Positions 27,621 through 36,652 are shown, counted from the stretch's first letter. The stretch: 64,000 bases of DNA from Niveispirillum irakense DSM 11586 (GCF_000429645.1 NZ_KE386933.1:434001-498000), one strand, 5' to 3'. Notes: generated by a model from the letters alone, not told the origin. Translations and numbers: made by a program.

Positions 27621-28164
27621 GTCCTCAGCCGTGGCAGTCGCTACCCGACGCAACCCCCGGGCTGTATGGATTCCCGTTGGTCCATAACCACTCCATTGTA
27701 TTTCTGTTTGATGTGTGTATTTGAGAAATATAACAATTTTATTGTGTTTATCTGTGCGAGATAAAAAGCACGCAGTCATCCATCCAGTTAGGTGTGTACA
27801 TGACGGGGGAGCGATTTTCGCATACCCGGTTATGGCCTGCTAGAATAAGCCACCCCGGCGAGGTGCCGCCTCGTTTTGAACGGCATTCCCCGTCCTTCGG
27901 GCTATGTATCGGAAAACAATAGATCGAAAGGGGTAGTCACGCAATTTTCGGCTGCTTGGAATCTCAATGTTTGATCTAATTGATAAATCAGAATTTATAA
28001 AATATCAGCATATAATAATTTGAAATACTGAAGAAATACATGGAATTAATCCAAATTAACTATGAATTATACTATGTTAATGGCAGATTAATGTGAGTTT
28101 TTATATTACCATTCATTCATTCTCCTGTAGATATTGCTTTAGCTTATCGGCGGGGGAATGGCAA
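27621..28164. other. AT-rich intergenic island upstream of a chemoreceptor gene
   Basis: About 540 bp without a credible gene. The stretches 27690-27770 and 27955-28145 are strikingly AT-rich compared with the rest of the window (for example TAAAATATCAGCATATAATA). A short hairpin CGAGG-N5-CCTCG (27859-27873) is followed by TTTT. I looked for riboswitch cores (c-di-GMP, cobalamin, guanidine) and found none that fits. It is probably a promoter region or a remnant of transferred DNA. Confidence 0.6.
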
Positions 28165-29856
28165 ATGCTTGCAAATTTTAGGATTGCGACCAAAGTTTAT
28201 GCATTGGTTGGTTTCTTGTGCATCGTATCAGCCGTGATTGCGGCGGTTGGAGTGAACGGCACGGGCCAGATGTCGGATTTGGCCCATGAATCCAACCGTT
28301 CTACCCGCACCACCCTGCTGGTGGCGCAGTTGAACCGTTATGTCGTTATGCTGAACCGTGGCGAATACCGGCTCGCGGCCAATCCGAATGAAGTGGCGGA
28401 GGTGGAGCGCCTCACGGCTGACGTGAGAAGCGACGCCATGCGCAATCTGACCGAGCTTGAGGGGCTGGTCGACGAGAAGCAGGCTTCCATGCTGGCCGCG
28501 GTGCGTCAGACCTATGCAGTCTATGAGCGGGAACTGGACAAGACGATCGCCAAGGCAAAAAGCGCCGGCACGGTGGAATTGAGCGCTGCGCAGCGGGCTG
28601 TTTATAACGAAGTCGTGACCAGCCGCACCGTTGCCGACAAGCTGCGCACAGATATGACCCAGTTGGTGGACTATACGACCAACAAATCCAATGATATCGC
28701 CTTGCGCTCCACTGCGACCGGCGAATTCGTCAGCTGGACACTGCTGATCGTTGCGGCAATGGGGGTTGCTGCCGGTGCGGCGGGGGGCTGGGCTGTGGCC
28801 AGCTTCGGCGTGGTCAAGCCGCTGTCGGGTGCTGTTGATTGCCTGCGCCGTCTGGCCAATGGCGAACTGGGCTTGAACATCGTGGGCAAGGGCCGCGCCG
28901 ATGAGATTGGCGAGATCGCCGATGCCATGGTCGTGTTCCAGGACAATGCCCTTCAGCGCCAGAAGCTGCTGAAGGAGCAGGAGGCCGAGCAGCAGCAGCG
29001 GCTGGCGCGTGCCGCCGAAGTGCAGCGCCTGGTTCAGGATTTCGAAGCCACCATGGCCAATGTGGTGGAAGTGATCGCCTCGGCCACCACCGAGCTGGAA
29101 GCCACGGCCAATTCCATGTCCAGCACGGCGGAGGAAACGGAGAACCAGTCCAGCGCCGTGGCGGCCGCGTCCGAGCAGGCGACCGCCAATGTGCAGACCA
29201 TGGCGGCGGCGACCGAAGAACTGGCGGCGACCGTGCAGGAAGTCACCCGGCAGATGACCCAGGCCCGCACCATCGCCGATGAAGCGGCGCGGGAGGCTTC
29301 TTCCAGCCGCGCCGAGGTGGAATCGCTGGAAGCGGCGGGTGAGCGGATCGGCGGCGTGGTCGCCATGATCCAGGATGTTGCCGGCCAGACCAACCTGCTG
29401 GCGCTGAATGCCACCATCGAAGCGGCCCGCGCCGGGGAGGCAGGTAAGGGCTTCGCCGTCGTGGCATCGGAAGTGAAGGCCCTGGCCACCCAGACTGCCC
29501 GCGCCACCGAGGATATCCGCGCCCAGGTGGACAGCATGCGGGCTTCCATCAGGGCGGCGGCTGCCAAGATCGGCCATGTCTCTGCCGTGGTTGACCGGTT
29601 GAATGGTGTGGCGGCCAGTGTGGCCAGCGCTGCGGAACAGCAGGCTGCCGCGACGGCAGAAATCGGCCGCAACGCATCCGAGGCAGCGCGCGGTACGCAG
29701 GAAGTGTCCAGCACGATCCATGGTGTTCGTCAGGCCGCCGGCACCACATCGGCCGCTGCCGGGCAGGTGCTGTCATCGGCTGGGGAACTGGCGCACAAGA
29801 TGGATGATCTGCGCGGTGGCGTGACCCGCTTCATCGCCGGTGTGCGCGCGGCCTGA
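28165..29856 (+). CDS. methyl-accepting chemotaxis protein
   Basis: Membrane chemoreceptor of 563 residues. The start ATG 28165 has GGGGGAA upstream; the frame upstream to 28093 is AT-rich and non-conserved. Features are a first helix (about 11-31), a periplasmic domain of about 155 residues of helical-bundle (4HB) type, a second helix (about 189-212), a HAMP domain, and the signalling domain with [18 protein letters not shown]. No recognisable C-terminal receptor-tether pentapeptide is present. The AT-rich leader and isolation from che genes suggest later insertion between nrdA and nrdB. Confidence 0.94.
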   Translation: MLANFRIATKVYALVGFLCIVSAVIAAVGVNGTGQMSDLAHESNRSTRTTLLVAQLNRYVVMLNRGEYRLAANPNEVAEVERLTADVRSDAMRNLTELEGLVDEKQASMLAAVRQTYAVYERELDKTIAKAKSAGTVELSAAQRAVYNEVVTSRTVADKLRTDMTQLVDYTTNKSNDIALRSTATGEFVSWTLLIVAAMGVAAGAAGGWAVASFGVVKPLSGAVDCLRRLANGELGLNIVGKGRADEIGEIADAMVVFQDNALQRQKLLKEQEAEQQQRLARAAEVQRLVQDFEATMANVVEVIASATTELEATANSMSSTAEETENQSSAVAAASEQATANVQTMAAATEELAATVQEVTRQMTQARTIADEAAREASSSRAEVESLEAAGERIGGVVAMIQDVAGQTNLLALNATIEAARAGEAGKGFAVVASEVKALATQTARATEDIRAQVDSMRASIRAAAAKIGHVSAVVDRLNGVAASVASAAEQQAAATAEIGRNASEAARGTQEVSSTIHGVRQAAGTTSAAAGQVLSSAGELAHKMDDLRGGVTRFIAGVRAA

Positions 29857-29890
29857 TCCGCTTTTCCTACCCTATCCTGCCTGTCATCAA

Positions 29891-29930
29891 ACACCCCCAG
29901 GGCCGCCGGTCCTGGGGGTGTTCTGTTTGT
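29891..29930. terminator. bidirectional intrinsic terminator
   Basis: ACACCCCCAGG (29891-29901) and CCTGGGGGTGT (29911-29921) pair perfectly over 11 bp; TCTGTTTGT follows on the plus strand and TTTGATG on the minus strand. It separates the chemoreceptor from the convergent aldo/keto reductase gene. Confidence 0.85.
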
Positions 29931-29952
29931 GGTTTGCTTTTGGGGCCGGGTA

Positions 29953-31065
29953 TCATACCGGAACGGGGGCTTCCTCCCGGATCAGCCCTTCCTTCATCAG
30001 ATCGGCCCAGACTTCTGGCGGTACCTGTGCCTTCATGGAGGCGGCGTTCTGCTGGGCCTGCGCGGCGTTGCGGGCGCCGGGGATGATGGCAGAGACAACC
30101 GGCGGGGCGGCGGCAAAATGCAGCGCCACCGTGCGCAGGTCGGTCCCGTGCCGGTTGGCGATACTGTCCATCCGGGCCCGCTTTTCCCGGAACCCATCGG
30201 CAATGGTGCCGCTGTAATCATAGCGGTCCACACCGGCCAGGAACCCTGCATTCAAAGGTGCGCCGACGACAATGGACGCCCCCCGCTTTTCCGCCACGGG
30301 GAAAAGCCGCTTCAGCGCATCCTCATGCTTCATCAGGGAATATTGTGTGGCGGAGAGGATGATGTCGGGGTCAGCCGTTTCAAACGCTGCCAGGGCCGGT
30401 TCCAGCGTATTGACGCCCAGGCCCCAGGCCTTGATCAGCCCTTCCTTGCGCATACGCATCAGTTCCGGCATCGCGCCCTTGCGCGCCTGCTCGAAATACT
30501 CGGTCCAGCGCTCACCCATATCCTTGTTGTCCGGCGACAGGTCATGAATGAAGACAATGTCGATCTGGGCCAGCCCCATGCGCTGCATGCTGTCTTCAAT
30601 CGACCGGCGGACCCCGGCGGCGCTGTAATCATATTCATGCCGGAAGGGGGGCACCTGTGCCCAGTTGGCGACCTTGGTCCCCGCGACGGCGGGATCGGGC
30701 TTCAGCAGCCGGCCGATCTTGGTCGAGATCACGAACTCGTCACGCGGCTTGTCATGGAAGAACGCGCCGAAGCGCCGCTCGCTAAGGCCCAGCCCATACC
30801 ATGGCGAGGTGTCGAAATAGCGCACCCCGGCATCCCAGGCCGCCTGCAAGGCGCCAGCGGCGGTTTCGTCGCTGGTGGGGAAGAAATTGCTGCCTGCCTG
30901 GGTGCCGCCCATCCCCACAGCCGGCGGGCGATAGCGATTGCCGCCTTTGCGATCCATCGTCCCCGCCGCGGGTGCCGTCGGCTGTGCAACGGCGGGGGTG
31001 GTGGCGGCGGTCAGCAGAGCGGTGCTGGCGGCGGCCGTGACGATGAAATCGCGGCGGCTGGTCAT
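29953..31065 (-). CDS. Tat-exported aldo/keto reductase
   Basis: NAD(P)H-linked oxidoreductase of 370 residues, similar in motif order to D-threo-aldose (L-fucose) dehydrogenases. ATG 31065 has GAAGGATAT upstream and gives the twin-arginine signal TSRRDFIVTAAAS with an AVAQ cleavage region. Catalytic residues are D and Y in DTSPWYGLGLSERR, K in ISTKIGRLL and H in VFIHDLSP. A Tat signal on an aldo/keto reductase implies folding with its cofactor before export to the periplasm, which is uncommon though seen in some families. The substrate is unknown. Confidence 0.88.
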   Translation of the reverse strand: MTSRRDFIVTAAASTALLTAATTPAVAQPTAPAAGTMDRKGGNRYRPPAVGMGGTQAGSNFFPTSDETAAGALQAAWDAGVRYFDTSPWYGLGLSERRFGAFFHDKPRDEFVISTKIGRLLKPDPAVAGTKVANWAQVPPFRHEYDYSAAGVRRSIEDSMQRMGLAQIDIVFIHDLSPDNKDMGERWTEYFEQARKGAMPELMRMRKEGLIKAWGLGVNTLEPALAAFETADPDIILSATQYSLMKHEDALKRLFPVAEKRGASIVVGAPLNAGFLAGVDRYDYSGTIADGFREKRARMDSIANRHGTDLRTVALHFAAAPPVVSAIIPGARNAAQAQQNAASMKAQVPPEVWADLMKEGLIREEAPVPV

Positions 31066-31206
31066 CGCGGTATATCCTTCCGGTTTTCGGGGTAAGGCGC
31101 ATCGCCTCCTGCGCCAAACGGGAAACGCCCCCCCTTTGTTCCGCCTGCGCGACAGGAAAGGGCGGGCCAGGGCGTGGCAGGGGCAGATTTTCCTGCGCCG
31201 GATTTC

Positions 31207-31941
31207 ATGATGCGTCCGATCCTGCTGAGCTTCGCCTGCCTTGCCCTGGCAGGTCTTGCTGCCTGCTCCCATGCTGACAAGCCAACTGGACCTGGCCCTG
31301 GGCCCGGCGGTGGGGGAGGAGGCTTTGGCCGGATACCGACCAGCCCGGCGGGTGAATTGCTGGGGAGCCCCGTGCGGGAGGAGGCGGAGTATGTCGCAGC
31401 CCTGACCGGGTGGTTCCAGCGCGTTGATACTGATCGGGATGGCGCCCTGTCACCGGCAGAGGTGGCCGCCGATACTGCTACCTTCTTCGCCCTGCTGGAT
31501 CAGGATGGTGATCGGGGCGTGAATGCCCGCGAGTTGGCTGATTACCGGATGCGTCAGGCGCGTCCCCCTCGCCAGGAGGATAATCCGCCAGCCCCTGGAT
31601 CGGGACCGAATAATGCGGCGGGCCCCCGTCGTCAGGGGCCGGAAGGGGGCCCGCCGCCGGGCAATCGTCCCGGCGGGATGGGGGTCTTGGCGGAAGACAA
31701 GGTGATGGCTGCCGACCGGAACCTGGATTTCCGGGTGACGCTGGATGAGTTGACGCTCGCCGCACAGCAACGGGTTGCCGCCATGGATACGGACAAGGAT
31801 GGCCGCGTAACATTGGCAGAGGTGCAGGCGGCGGCCATCAAAGCCTTTAACGAGAAACCTGCCCGTGGCGGCCCTGGCGCGCGGGGCGGCCAAGGCGGTG
31901 GTGGGCCACCGGGCGGCGGTGGACGTCGTCCCCCGCAGTGA
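31207..31941 (+). CDS. EF-hand lipoprotein (copy 1)
   Basis: Calcium-binding-type lipoprotein of about 244 residues from ATG 31207 (or 31210). The signal peptide ends in the lipobox LAAC. A Gly/Pro-rich linker is followed by EF-hand loops DTDRDGALSPAE and DQDGDRGVNARE, a Pro-rich spacer, then DRNLDFRVTLDE (Gly at position 6 replaced by Phe) and DTDKDGRVTLAE, and a Gly-rich tail. It shares SPAGELLGSP and overall order with the next gene, so they are paralogues. It probably sits in the envelope; its role is unknown. Confidence 0.85.
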   Translation: MMRPILLSFACLALAGLAACSHADKPTGPGPGPGGGGGGFGRIPTSPAGELLGSPVREEAEYVAALTGWFQRVDTDRDGALSPAEVAADTATFFALLDQDGDRGVNARELADYRMRQARPPRQEDNPPAPGSGPNNAAGPRRQGPEGGPPPGNRPGGMGVLAEDKVMAADRNLDFRVTLDELTLAAQQRVAAMDTDKDGRVTLAEVQAAAIKAFNEKPARGGPGARGGQGGGGPPGGGGRRPPQ

Positions 31942-32020
31942 TTTTGCTTTCCGCTGGCCGGTATACCCGGCTTTGGTTTAAGCCATATTCATGGGTTGAG
32001 CTTGGAACCGGGGCTGGATA

Positions 32021-32668
32021 ATGGCGCGTCGTGCAGGATTGGAACGGATGGCTGGCCGGATTGCGTCGGTCGCCCTGCTGCCCCTGGTGTTGGGTTTGTC
32101 CGCGTGCGGCGGCGGTGATCGGCCGCTGCCGATGATCCGCTATGCCGCCGTCAGCCCGGCGGGTGAATTGCTGGGCGCACCCACTGGCGACGAGGGGGCC
32201 TATCGCGATGCCATGCTGGGCTGGTTCAACCGGGCCGATTCCAATGGCGATGGCCGGCTGGATCTGGCGGAGATGATGGCCGATGCCGACCGCACCTTCG
32301 CCCTTTATGATCAGAATAAGGATGGTGCCGTCACCTCGTCGGAACTGACGGCCTATCGTGTTGCCTCGCCCCATCATACGCCCCCGGTGCAAGGGGGGGA
32401 GAAGATGCGTCCAGGCCGGTTGAACATGACGGCGGCGGAGGCGGAAACCGCCAGCCGTGATTCGCGTGGCCGCCCGCAATATCGGATGGGTGTTGATCCG
32501 GTGATGTCCGCCGACGCAAACGCCGATTTTCGCGTGACTCTGGCGGAATTCCGCGTCGAGATGACCCGCCGCCATGCCCAGATGGACCGGAACGGCGACG
32601 GGGCCGTCTCGCGGGATGAATTCCTGGCCTATGCCGAGGGCCCGATGCGTGCCTGGCGGCAGGAGTAA
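32021..32668 (+). CDS. EF-hand lipoprotein (copy 2)
   Basis: Lipoprotein of 215 residues with lipobox LSAC. EF-hand loops are DSNGDGRLDLAE, DQNKDGAVTSSE, the degenerate DANADFRVTLAE (same Gly-to-Phe change as in copy 1) and DRNGDGAVSRDE. The motif SPAGELLGAP near the mature N terminus is shared with copy 1. The Gly-rich tail of copy 1 is missing. It lies 79 bp after copy 1 and may share its transcript. Calcium binding is predicted for three of the four loops. Confidence 0.85.
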   Translation: MARRAGLERMAGRIASVALLPLVLGLSACGGGDRPLPMIRYAAVSPAGELLGAPTGDEGAYRDAMLGWFNRADSNGDGRLDLAEMMADADRTFALYDQNKDGAVTSSELTAYRVASPHHTPPVQGGEKMRPGRLNMTAAEAETASRDSRGRPQYRMGVDPVMSADANADFRVTLAEFRVEMTRRHAQMDRNGDGAVSRDEFLAYAEGPMRAWRQE

Positions 32669-32779
32669 GCGACTCCGCAGGAAGCCTTGGTCTCGGCAAA
32701 AACAAGCGTCCCATCGGCTTTTGGGTGCTTGCCTTCAGGCCCCGCCGATCCCAAACTCAGGCCCAACAGGCTTTCCTGC

Positions 32780-32827
32780 CACGCGGCTATTGTGGTAGTA
32801 GCTCCGCACCACCCCAACATATAGTGT
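32780..32827 (+). promoter_or_regulatory. tandem NrdR boxes upstream of nrdB
   Basis: Downstream box CCCCAACATATAGTGT (32812-32827) fits the NrdR pattern at 13 of 16 positions and ends 7 bp before the nrdB ATG. A half-conserved box (32780-32795, conserved half CTATTGTGG) lies upstream with a 16-bp gap, giving the roughly three-turn spacing usual for paired NrdR boxes. It suggests nrdB is co-regulated with nrdA. Confidence 0.6.
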
Positions 32828-32834
32828 ACCCGCC

Positions 32835-33803
32835 ATGGCTTCCCCCTTGTTGACGCCCAATCCGGTCTACAAGCCCTTCCGCTACCCCTGGGCCTATGAG
32901 GCCTGGCTGACGCAGCAGCGCCTGCATTGGCTGCCGGAGGAAGTGCCGCTGGCCGATGACGTGAAGGATTGGCGCAACAGCCTGACCAATGCCGAGCAGA
33001 ACCTCGTCACCCAGATTTTCCGCTTCTTCACCCAGGCGGATGTGGAGGTGAATAACTGCTACATGCGTCATTACAGCCGCGTCTTCACGCCGACTGAAGT
33101 GTGCATGATGCTGGCTGCCTTCTCCGCCATGGAGACGGTGCATATCGCTGCCTACAGCCACCTGCTCGACACGATCGGCATGCCGGAAGCGGAATATTCG
33201 GCCTTCCTCCACTATAAGGAGATGAAGGACAAATACGACTATATGCAGAATTTCAACGTGGACAGCCTGACCGATATCGCCAAGACCCTGGCGGTGTTCG
33301 GCGCGTTCACCGAAGGTCTGCAGCTTTTCGCCAGCTTCGCCATCCTGATGAACTTCCCCCGGCATAATAAGCTGAAGGGGATGGGCCAGATCGTCACCTG
33401 GTCGGTGCGGGATGAGACGCTGCACACCCAGTCGATCATCCGCCTGTTCAAGACCTTCATCGCCGAGAATCCGGAAGTCTGGACCGAGCAGCTTCAGCGC
33501 GACCTGTACGAGGCGTGCGAAACCATCGTCCATCACGAGGATGCCTTCATCGATCTGGCATTCGAGATGGGGCCGATTGACGGGCTGACGGCAGAGGATG
33601 TGAAGCGCTATATCCGCTATATCGCTGACCGCCGTCTGGAGCAGTTGGGCCTGAACGAGGTCTATCATGTTGGCAAGAACCCGCTGCCCTGGATGGATGC
33701 CATCCTGAACGGTATCGAGCACACCAACTTCTTTGAAAACCGCGCCACCGAATATTCCCGCGCTGCCACCAAGGGCAGTTGGGAAGAGGCGTTCGCGGAT
33801 TGA
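32835..33803 (+). CDS. nrdB: class I ribonucleoside-diphosphate reductase beta subunit
   Basis: Radical-generating small subunit of 322 residues with a ferritin-like fold. Metal ligands are seen as D in FTQADVEVNN, E and H in SAMETVHIAAYSHLL (E-x-x-H), a Glu in FGAFTEGLQL, and E/H in VRDETLHTQS. The Tyr four residues after the first His (VHIAAY) is the expected radical tyrosine, so the enzyme is a conventional Tyr-radical type. It is not next to nrdA, but has similar promoter boxes and its own terminator. Confidence 0.96.
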   Translation: MASPLLTPNPVYKPFRYPWAYEAWLTQQRLHWLPEEVPLADDVKDWRNSLTNAEQNLVTQIFRFFTQADVEVNNCYMRHYSRVFTPTEVCMMLAAFSAMETVHIAAYSHLLDTIGMPEAEYSAFLHYKEMKDKYDYMQNFNVDSLTDIAKTLAVFGAFTEGLQLFASFAILMNFPRHNKLKGMGQIVTWSVRDETLHTQSIIRLFKTFIAENPEVWTEQLQRDLYEACETIVHHEDAFIDLAFEMGPIDGLTAEDVKRYIRYIADRRLEQLGLNEVYHVGKNPLPWMDAILNGIEHTNFFENRATEYSRAATKGSWEEAFAD

Positions 33804-33811
33804 GGCTGATT

Positions 33812-33846
33812 GGGGGGCGATAGGGAAAACCCGCCCCCCTTTGTCC
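33812..33846 (+). terminator. intrinsic terminator of nrdB
   Basis: GGGGGGCG (33812-33819) pairs with CGCCCCCC (33832-33839), followed by TTTGTCCTT. It lies 8 bp after the nrdB stop. Confidence 0.8.
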
Positions 33847-33854
33847 TTGCGGCC

Positions 33855-34310
33855 CTATAGCCGCGCCATATGCAGCAGCGGATAGGGCTTGCCGCAATGG
33901 TCCAGCGCGGACCGGCCATAGGTGCGGAAGCCCTGGTTAATATAGAAGGCGATGGCGCCGCTGTTCGCCTCGTTCACATCCACCATCAATTGCCGGTGCA
34001 AGGTCAGGGCGTGGGCGATCAGATGCCGCCCGATGCCCTGGCGGTGGAAAGCCGGGTCGACGAAAAGCGCGTCGATCTTCGGCCCTGTCAGCCCCATCAG
34101 GCCGGCGGGCCTGCCATCGGCAGCCAGGGCCAGCCAGGGGCGCACCTGGGCCAGATACAGGCTGCGGAACAGCCCATCATAAAAATCCAGATCGTCCGCG
34201 CTGATAAAATCATGCGTGGCATCCACCGATGCACGCCAGACCCGGTACAGGTCAGGGATATCCGCTTCGGTGGAGAGCCGGATCGGGGGCAGGCCGGATT
34301 GGTGCATCAT
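33855..34310 (-). CDS. GNAT-family N-acetyltransferase, YjaB-like
   Basis: Acetyl-CoA-dependent acetyltransferase of 151 residues. The GNAT motif A is FHRQGIGRHLI (about 88-98) and the C-terminal AIAFYINQGF is motif B. Order and signature phrases (SVDATHDFISADD near the N terminus, GKPYPLLHMA at the end) resemble Escherichia coli YjaB, whose biological substrate is not settled. It is convergent with nrdB. Confidence 0.88.
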   Translation of the reverse strand: MMHQSGLPPIRLSTEADIPDLYRVWRASVDATHDFISADDLDFYDGLFRSLYLAQVRPWLALAADGRPAGLMGLTGPKIDALFVDPAFHRQGIGRHLIAHALTLHRQLMVDVNEANSGAIAFYINQGFRTYGRSALDHCGKPYPLLHMARL

Positions 34311-34321
34311 CTTCCGTCAGT

Positions 34322-34351
34322 AAAAAGGGGCTGCCCGATGGACAGCCCCTT
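34322..34351 (-). terminator. intrinsic terminator of the first M13 peptidase gene
   Basis: On the minus strand AAGGGGCTG and CAGCCCCTT form the stem, followed by TTTT (complement of the A-run at 34322-34326). It begins 24 bp after the stop of the gene at 34375. Confidence 0.85.
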
Positions 34352-34374
34352 ATCATCGCGCCGTATGGCCGGGC

Positions 34375-36447
34375 TTACCAGACCTTGCAGGCCTTCTCGC
34401 CCCGCACCATGGGATCAGCGGGTTTGCAATTAAAGGCTTCGGCGAACTCCGGCATGTTGGACAAGGTGCCGTTGACGCGGAATTCCGGCAGTGAATGGAC
34501 GCCCGTCAGGGCCTGAAGGCGGCGTGCCTCCGGTCGTTCCTGCGCACACCAGATATGGGCCCAGCCATAGAAGGCGCGCTGCTGCGCCGTCAGCCCGCCA
34601 ATCTTTTCCTCCATCCGGGGCCCCAGATGCTTTTTCAGGGCGGCCAGCGCGATGGACAGGCCGCCATTATCGGCCGTGTTCTCGCCCAGCGTCTGCTTGC
34701 CGTTCAGGTTCACGCCTTCTGCTGCCTGGAAGCCGCTATACTGGTCGACCAGACATTGCGCCTTTTCTTCAAAGCGCTTGCCATCTTCTTCCGTCCACCA
34801 GTTGGCAAGATTGCCGTCGCCGGCATATTTGCGGCCCTGGTCGTCAAAGCCATGGGTGATCTCATGGCCGATCACACCGCCGATGGCGCCATAATTATAG
34901 GCGTCGTCAGCGGCAAAATCGAAGAAGGGCGGCTGCAGGATGCCGGCGGGGAAATTGATATTGTTCTGCTGCGGTGAGTAATAGGCATTCACCGTCGGCG
35001 GGGACATGCCCCATTCCGTCGGGTCGCGCGGCTTGCCGATGCGGGCTAGGCTGTAACGCTTGTTGAAGCCATCGGCGCGGGCCACATTGCCCCACAGGTC
35101 GCCGGGCTTCACCTCCAGCGTCGTGTAATCCCGCCACTTGTCGGGGTAGCCGATCTTGTTGGGCATATTGGCCAGCTTTTCCCGAGCCTTGGCCTGGGTT
35201 TCCGGGCCCATCCAGGCAAGCTGGCCAATCCGGTCCTGGAAGGCCGATTGCACATCGGCCACCATGGTCAGCATGCGGGCCTTATGTTCGGGACCAAAGG
35301 CCTTTTCCACGTAATATTTGCCCAGATCCTCGCCCAGCGCGCCGTCAGTGGCATTGACGCAGCGCTTCCAGCGCGGGCTCTGCTGCTTGGCCCCGGCCAG
35401 GGTGCGGCCATAAAAGTCGAAATTCTCTTCCGCGAAAGTGTTGGGCAGCCACGGCGCCGCGCTGTGCAGCACCTGCCAGCGCAGATAGGTCTTCACATCG
35501 TCCAGGGGGACATCGCGCAGGGTGCGTTCCAGGGTTTTGAAGAAGGCGGGGTTGCCCACATTCATGTCGGTAAAGGCGGGCGCCCCCACGGCCTTGATAT
35601 AGGCCTGCCAGTCGATCGCGGGCGTCTGCTTGGCAAGGGCCGCCAGCGTGGTGGGATTGTCGCGCTTGGTGGGGTCGCGCCGCTCCACGCGGGTCATGGC
35701 AGCATCGGCCAGCCGCGTCTCGAACGCCATAACGGCCTGGGCCCGGCGCTGCGCCTCTTCCGGCGTGTCGCCGGCCAGGGTGAACATGCGGGCAATATGG
35801 GCGATATAGGCCTGACGCTGTTCTTTGGATTTAGCGTCGGTCTTGAAATAGAAATCGCGGTCGGGCAGGCCCAGCCCACCCTGATCGGCGACGGCAATGG
35901 TCTGCACCGCGTCGCTGAATTTCTGCATACGGCTGAAGCTGAACAGGACCGGCACACCCATGTCATGCAGGTCGCCGGTCAGTTGTCCAAGCTGCTTCAG
36001 GGAGGTGACGGCGGTGATGCGCATCAAGAGCGGCTGCAAGGGGGCCAGCCCCTGCTGCTCCACCGTCGCCTCATCCATACAGGCGGCATAGAAGGTGGCG
36101 ATCTTGGCCGTTTCCGGCTTGGGATGGGCCACTGCGTCATCCAGGATCTCGCGCAGCAACACCATGTTGCGCTCCGCCAGAACCTGGAAATTGCCCCAAC
36201 GGGACTGATCATCAGGGATCGGATTTTCCTTCATCCACACGCCGCAGGCATGGAGGAAGAAATTGTCACAAGCTGAAACCGCCTTATCCAGCACGGGCAG
36301 GCCGGGGGCGGGGGGCTTGGGTGCCGCCGGTGTGGCTGGTGCTTCCGCCATCTGTTGCGGGGTGGCAGTACAACCGCCCAGCGCCAACAGCAATGCAAAA
36401 CCAGCCGCCCCCACGGGCGACGATGCCAGCAAGCCCTTGCGTTTCAT
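34375..36447 (-). CDS. M13-family zinc metallopeptidase lipoprotein (copy 1)
   Basis: Neprilysin/PepO-type peptidase of 690 residues. ATG 36447 is chosen: GGGAAAAGAAC lies upstream and the lipoprotein signal (lipobox LGGC) then starts properly; the frame to 36702 runs through the promoter. Zinc ligands are HEITH (528-532) and E589 in ENTADNGG; substrate-binding NAYYSPQQN and the late CKVW ending are typical of M13. The N-terminal domain has the usual CDNFFLHACG Cys pair. It probably cleaves small peptides in the envelope. It is paralogous to the next gene upstream. Confidence 0.94.
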   Translation of the reverse strand: MKRKGLLASSPVGAAGFALLLALGGCTATPQQMAEAPATPAAPKPPAPGLPVLDKAVSACDNFFLHACGVWMKENPIPDDQSRWGNFQVLAERNMVLLREILDDAVAHPKPETAKIATFYAACMDEATVEQQGLAPLQPLLMRITAVTSLKQLGQLTGDLHDMGVPVLFSFSRMQKFSDAVQTIAVADQGGLGLPDRDFYFKTDAKSKEQRQAYIAHIARMFTLAGDTPEEAQRRAQAVMAFETRLADAAMTRVERRDPTKRDNPTTLAALAKQTPAIDWQAYIKAVGAPAFTDMNVGNPAFFKTLERTLRDVPLDDVKTYLRWQVLHSAAPWLPNTFAEENFDFYGRTLAGAKQQSPRWKRCVNATDGALGEDLGKYYVEKAFGPEHKARMLTMVADVQSAFQDRIGQLAWMGPETQAKAREKLANMPNKIGYPDKWRDYTTLEVKPGDLWGNVARADGFNKRYSLARIGKPRDPTEWGMSPPTVNAYYSPQQNNINFPAGILQPPFFDFAADDAYNYGAIGGVIGHEITHGFDDQGRKYAGDGNLANWWTEEDGKRFEEKAQCLVDQYSGFQAAEGVNLNGKQTLGENTADNGGLSIALAALKKHLGPRMEEKIGGLTAQQRAFYGWAHIWCAQERPEARRLQALTGVHSLPEFRVNGTLSNMPEFAEAFNCKPADPMVRGEKACKVW

Positions 36448-36474
36448 TCTTGTTCTTTTCCCTGACGTAACGGG

Positions 36475-36501
36475 CCGATATCGGAACGGGTCCGATATCG
36501 G
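36475..36501. promoter_or_regulatory. two CCGATATCGG palindromes upstream of an M13 peptidase gene
   Basis: Identical 10-bp palindromes at 36475-36484 and 36492-36501, spaced 17 bp centre to centre, lie 28-54 bp upstream of the peptidase ATG at 36447. The position fits an operator near the promoter. No such pair is seen before the second peptidase. Confidence 0.55.
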
Positions 36502-36592
36502 TACGGTAGTGTATGGATTACCCCATTGTTTGGGACTTGGCTGTGTCAAGCAGAATAGCACGAATGTCCGTTTCAATCGGACCTGTGTTTTT

Positions 36593-36608
36593 GTAACCCG
36601 ACGGTAAC
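36593..36608 (-). promoter_or_regulatory. direct repeat GTTAC-N6-GTTAC, upstream of M13 copy 1
   Basis: On the minus strand GTTAC repeats with an 11-bp period (36608-36604 and 36597-36593), about 150 bp upstream of the peptidase start. The same arrangement occurs upstream of the second M13 gene. It resembles sites of OmpR-family regulators such as ChvI, or on the other strand a degenerate Pho box. Confidence 0.45.
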
Positions 36609-36652
36609 GCTTGTCGCCATCCTGGTACAGTTGGCCATCAGCGATAGCGGAT

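Noticed and set aside
25446-27779. 777-codon antisense frame over nrdA
   Set aside because: nrdA on the plus strand is certain by its active-site motifs, and the antisense product has no domain.
27840-27960. Possible riboswitch before the chemoreceptor (GGAAAAC, GATCGAAAGGGG segments)
   Set aside because: The segments do not assemble into a c-di-GMP, cobalamin or guanidine riboswitch core that I could match.
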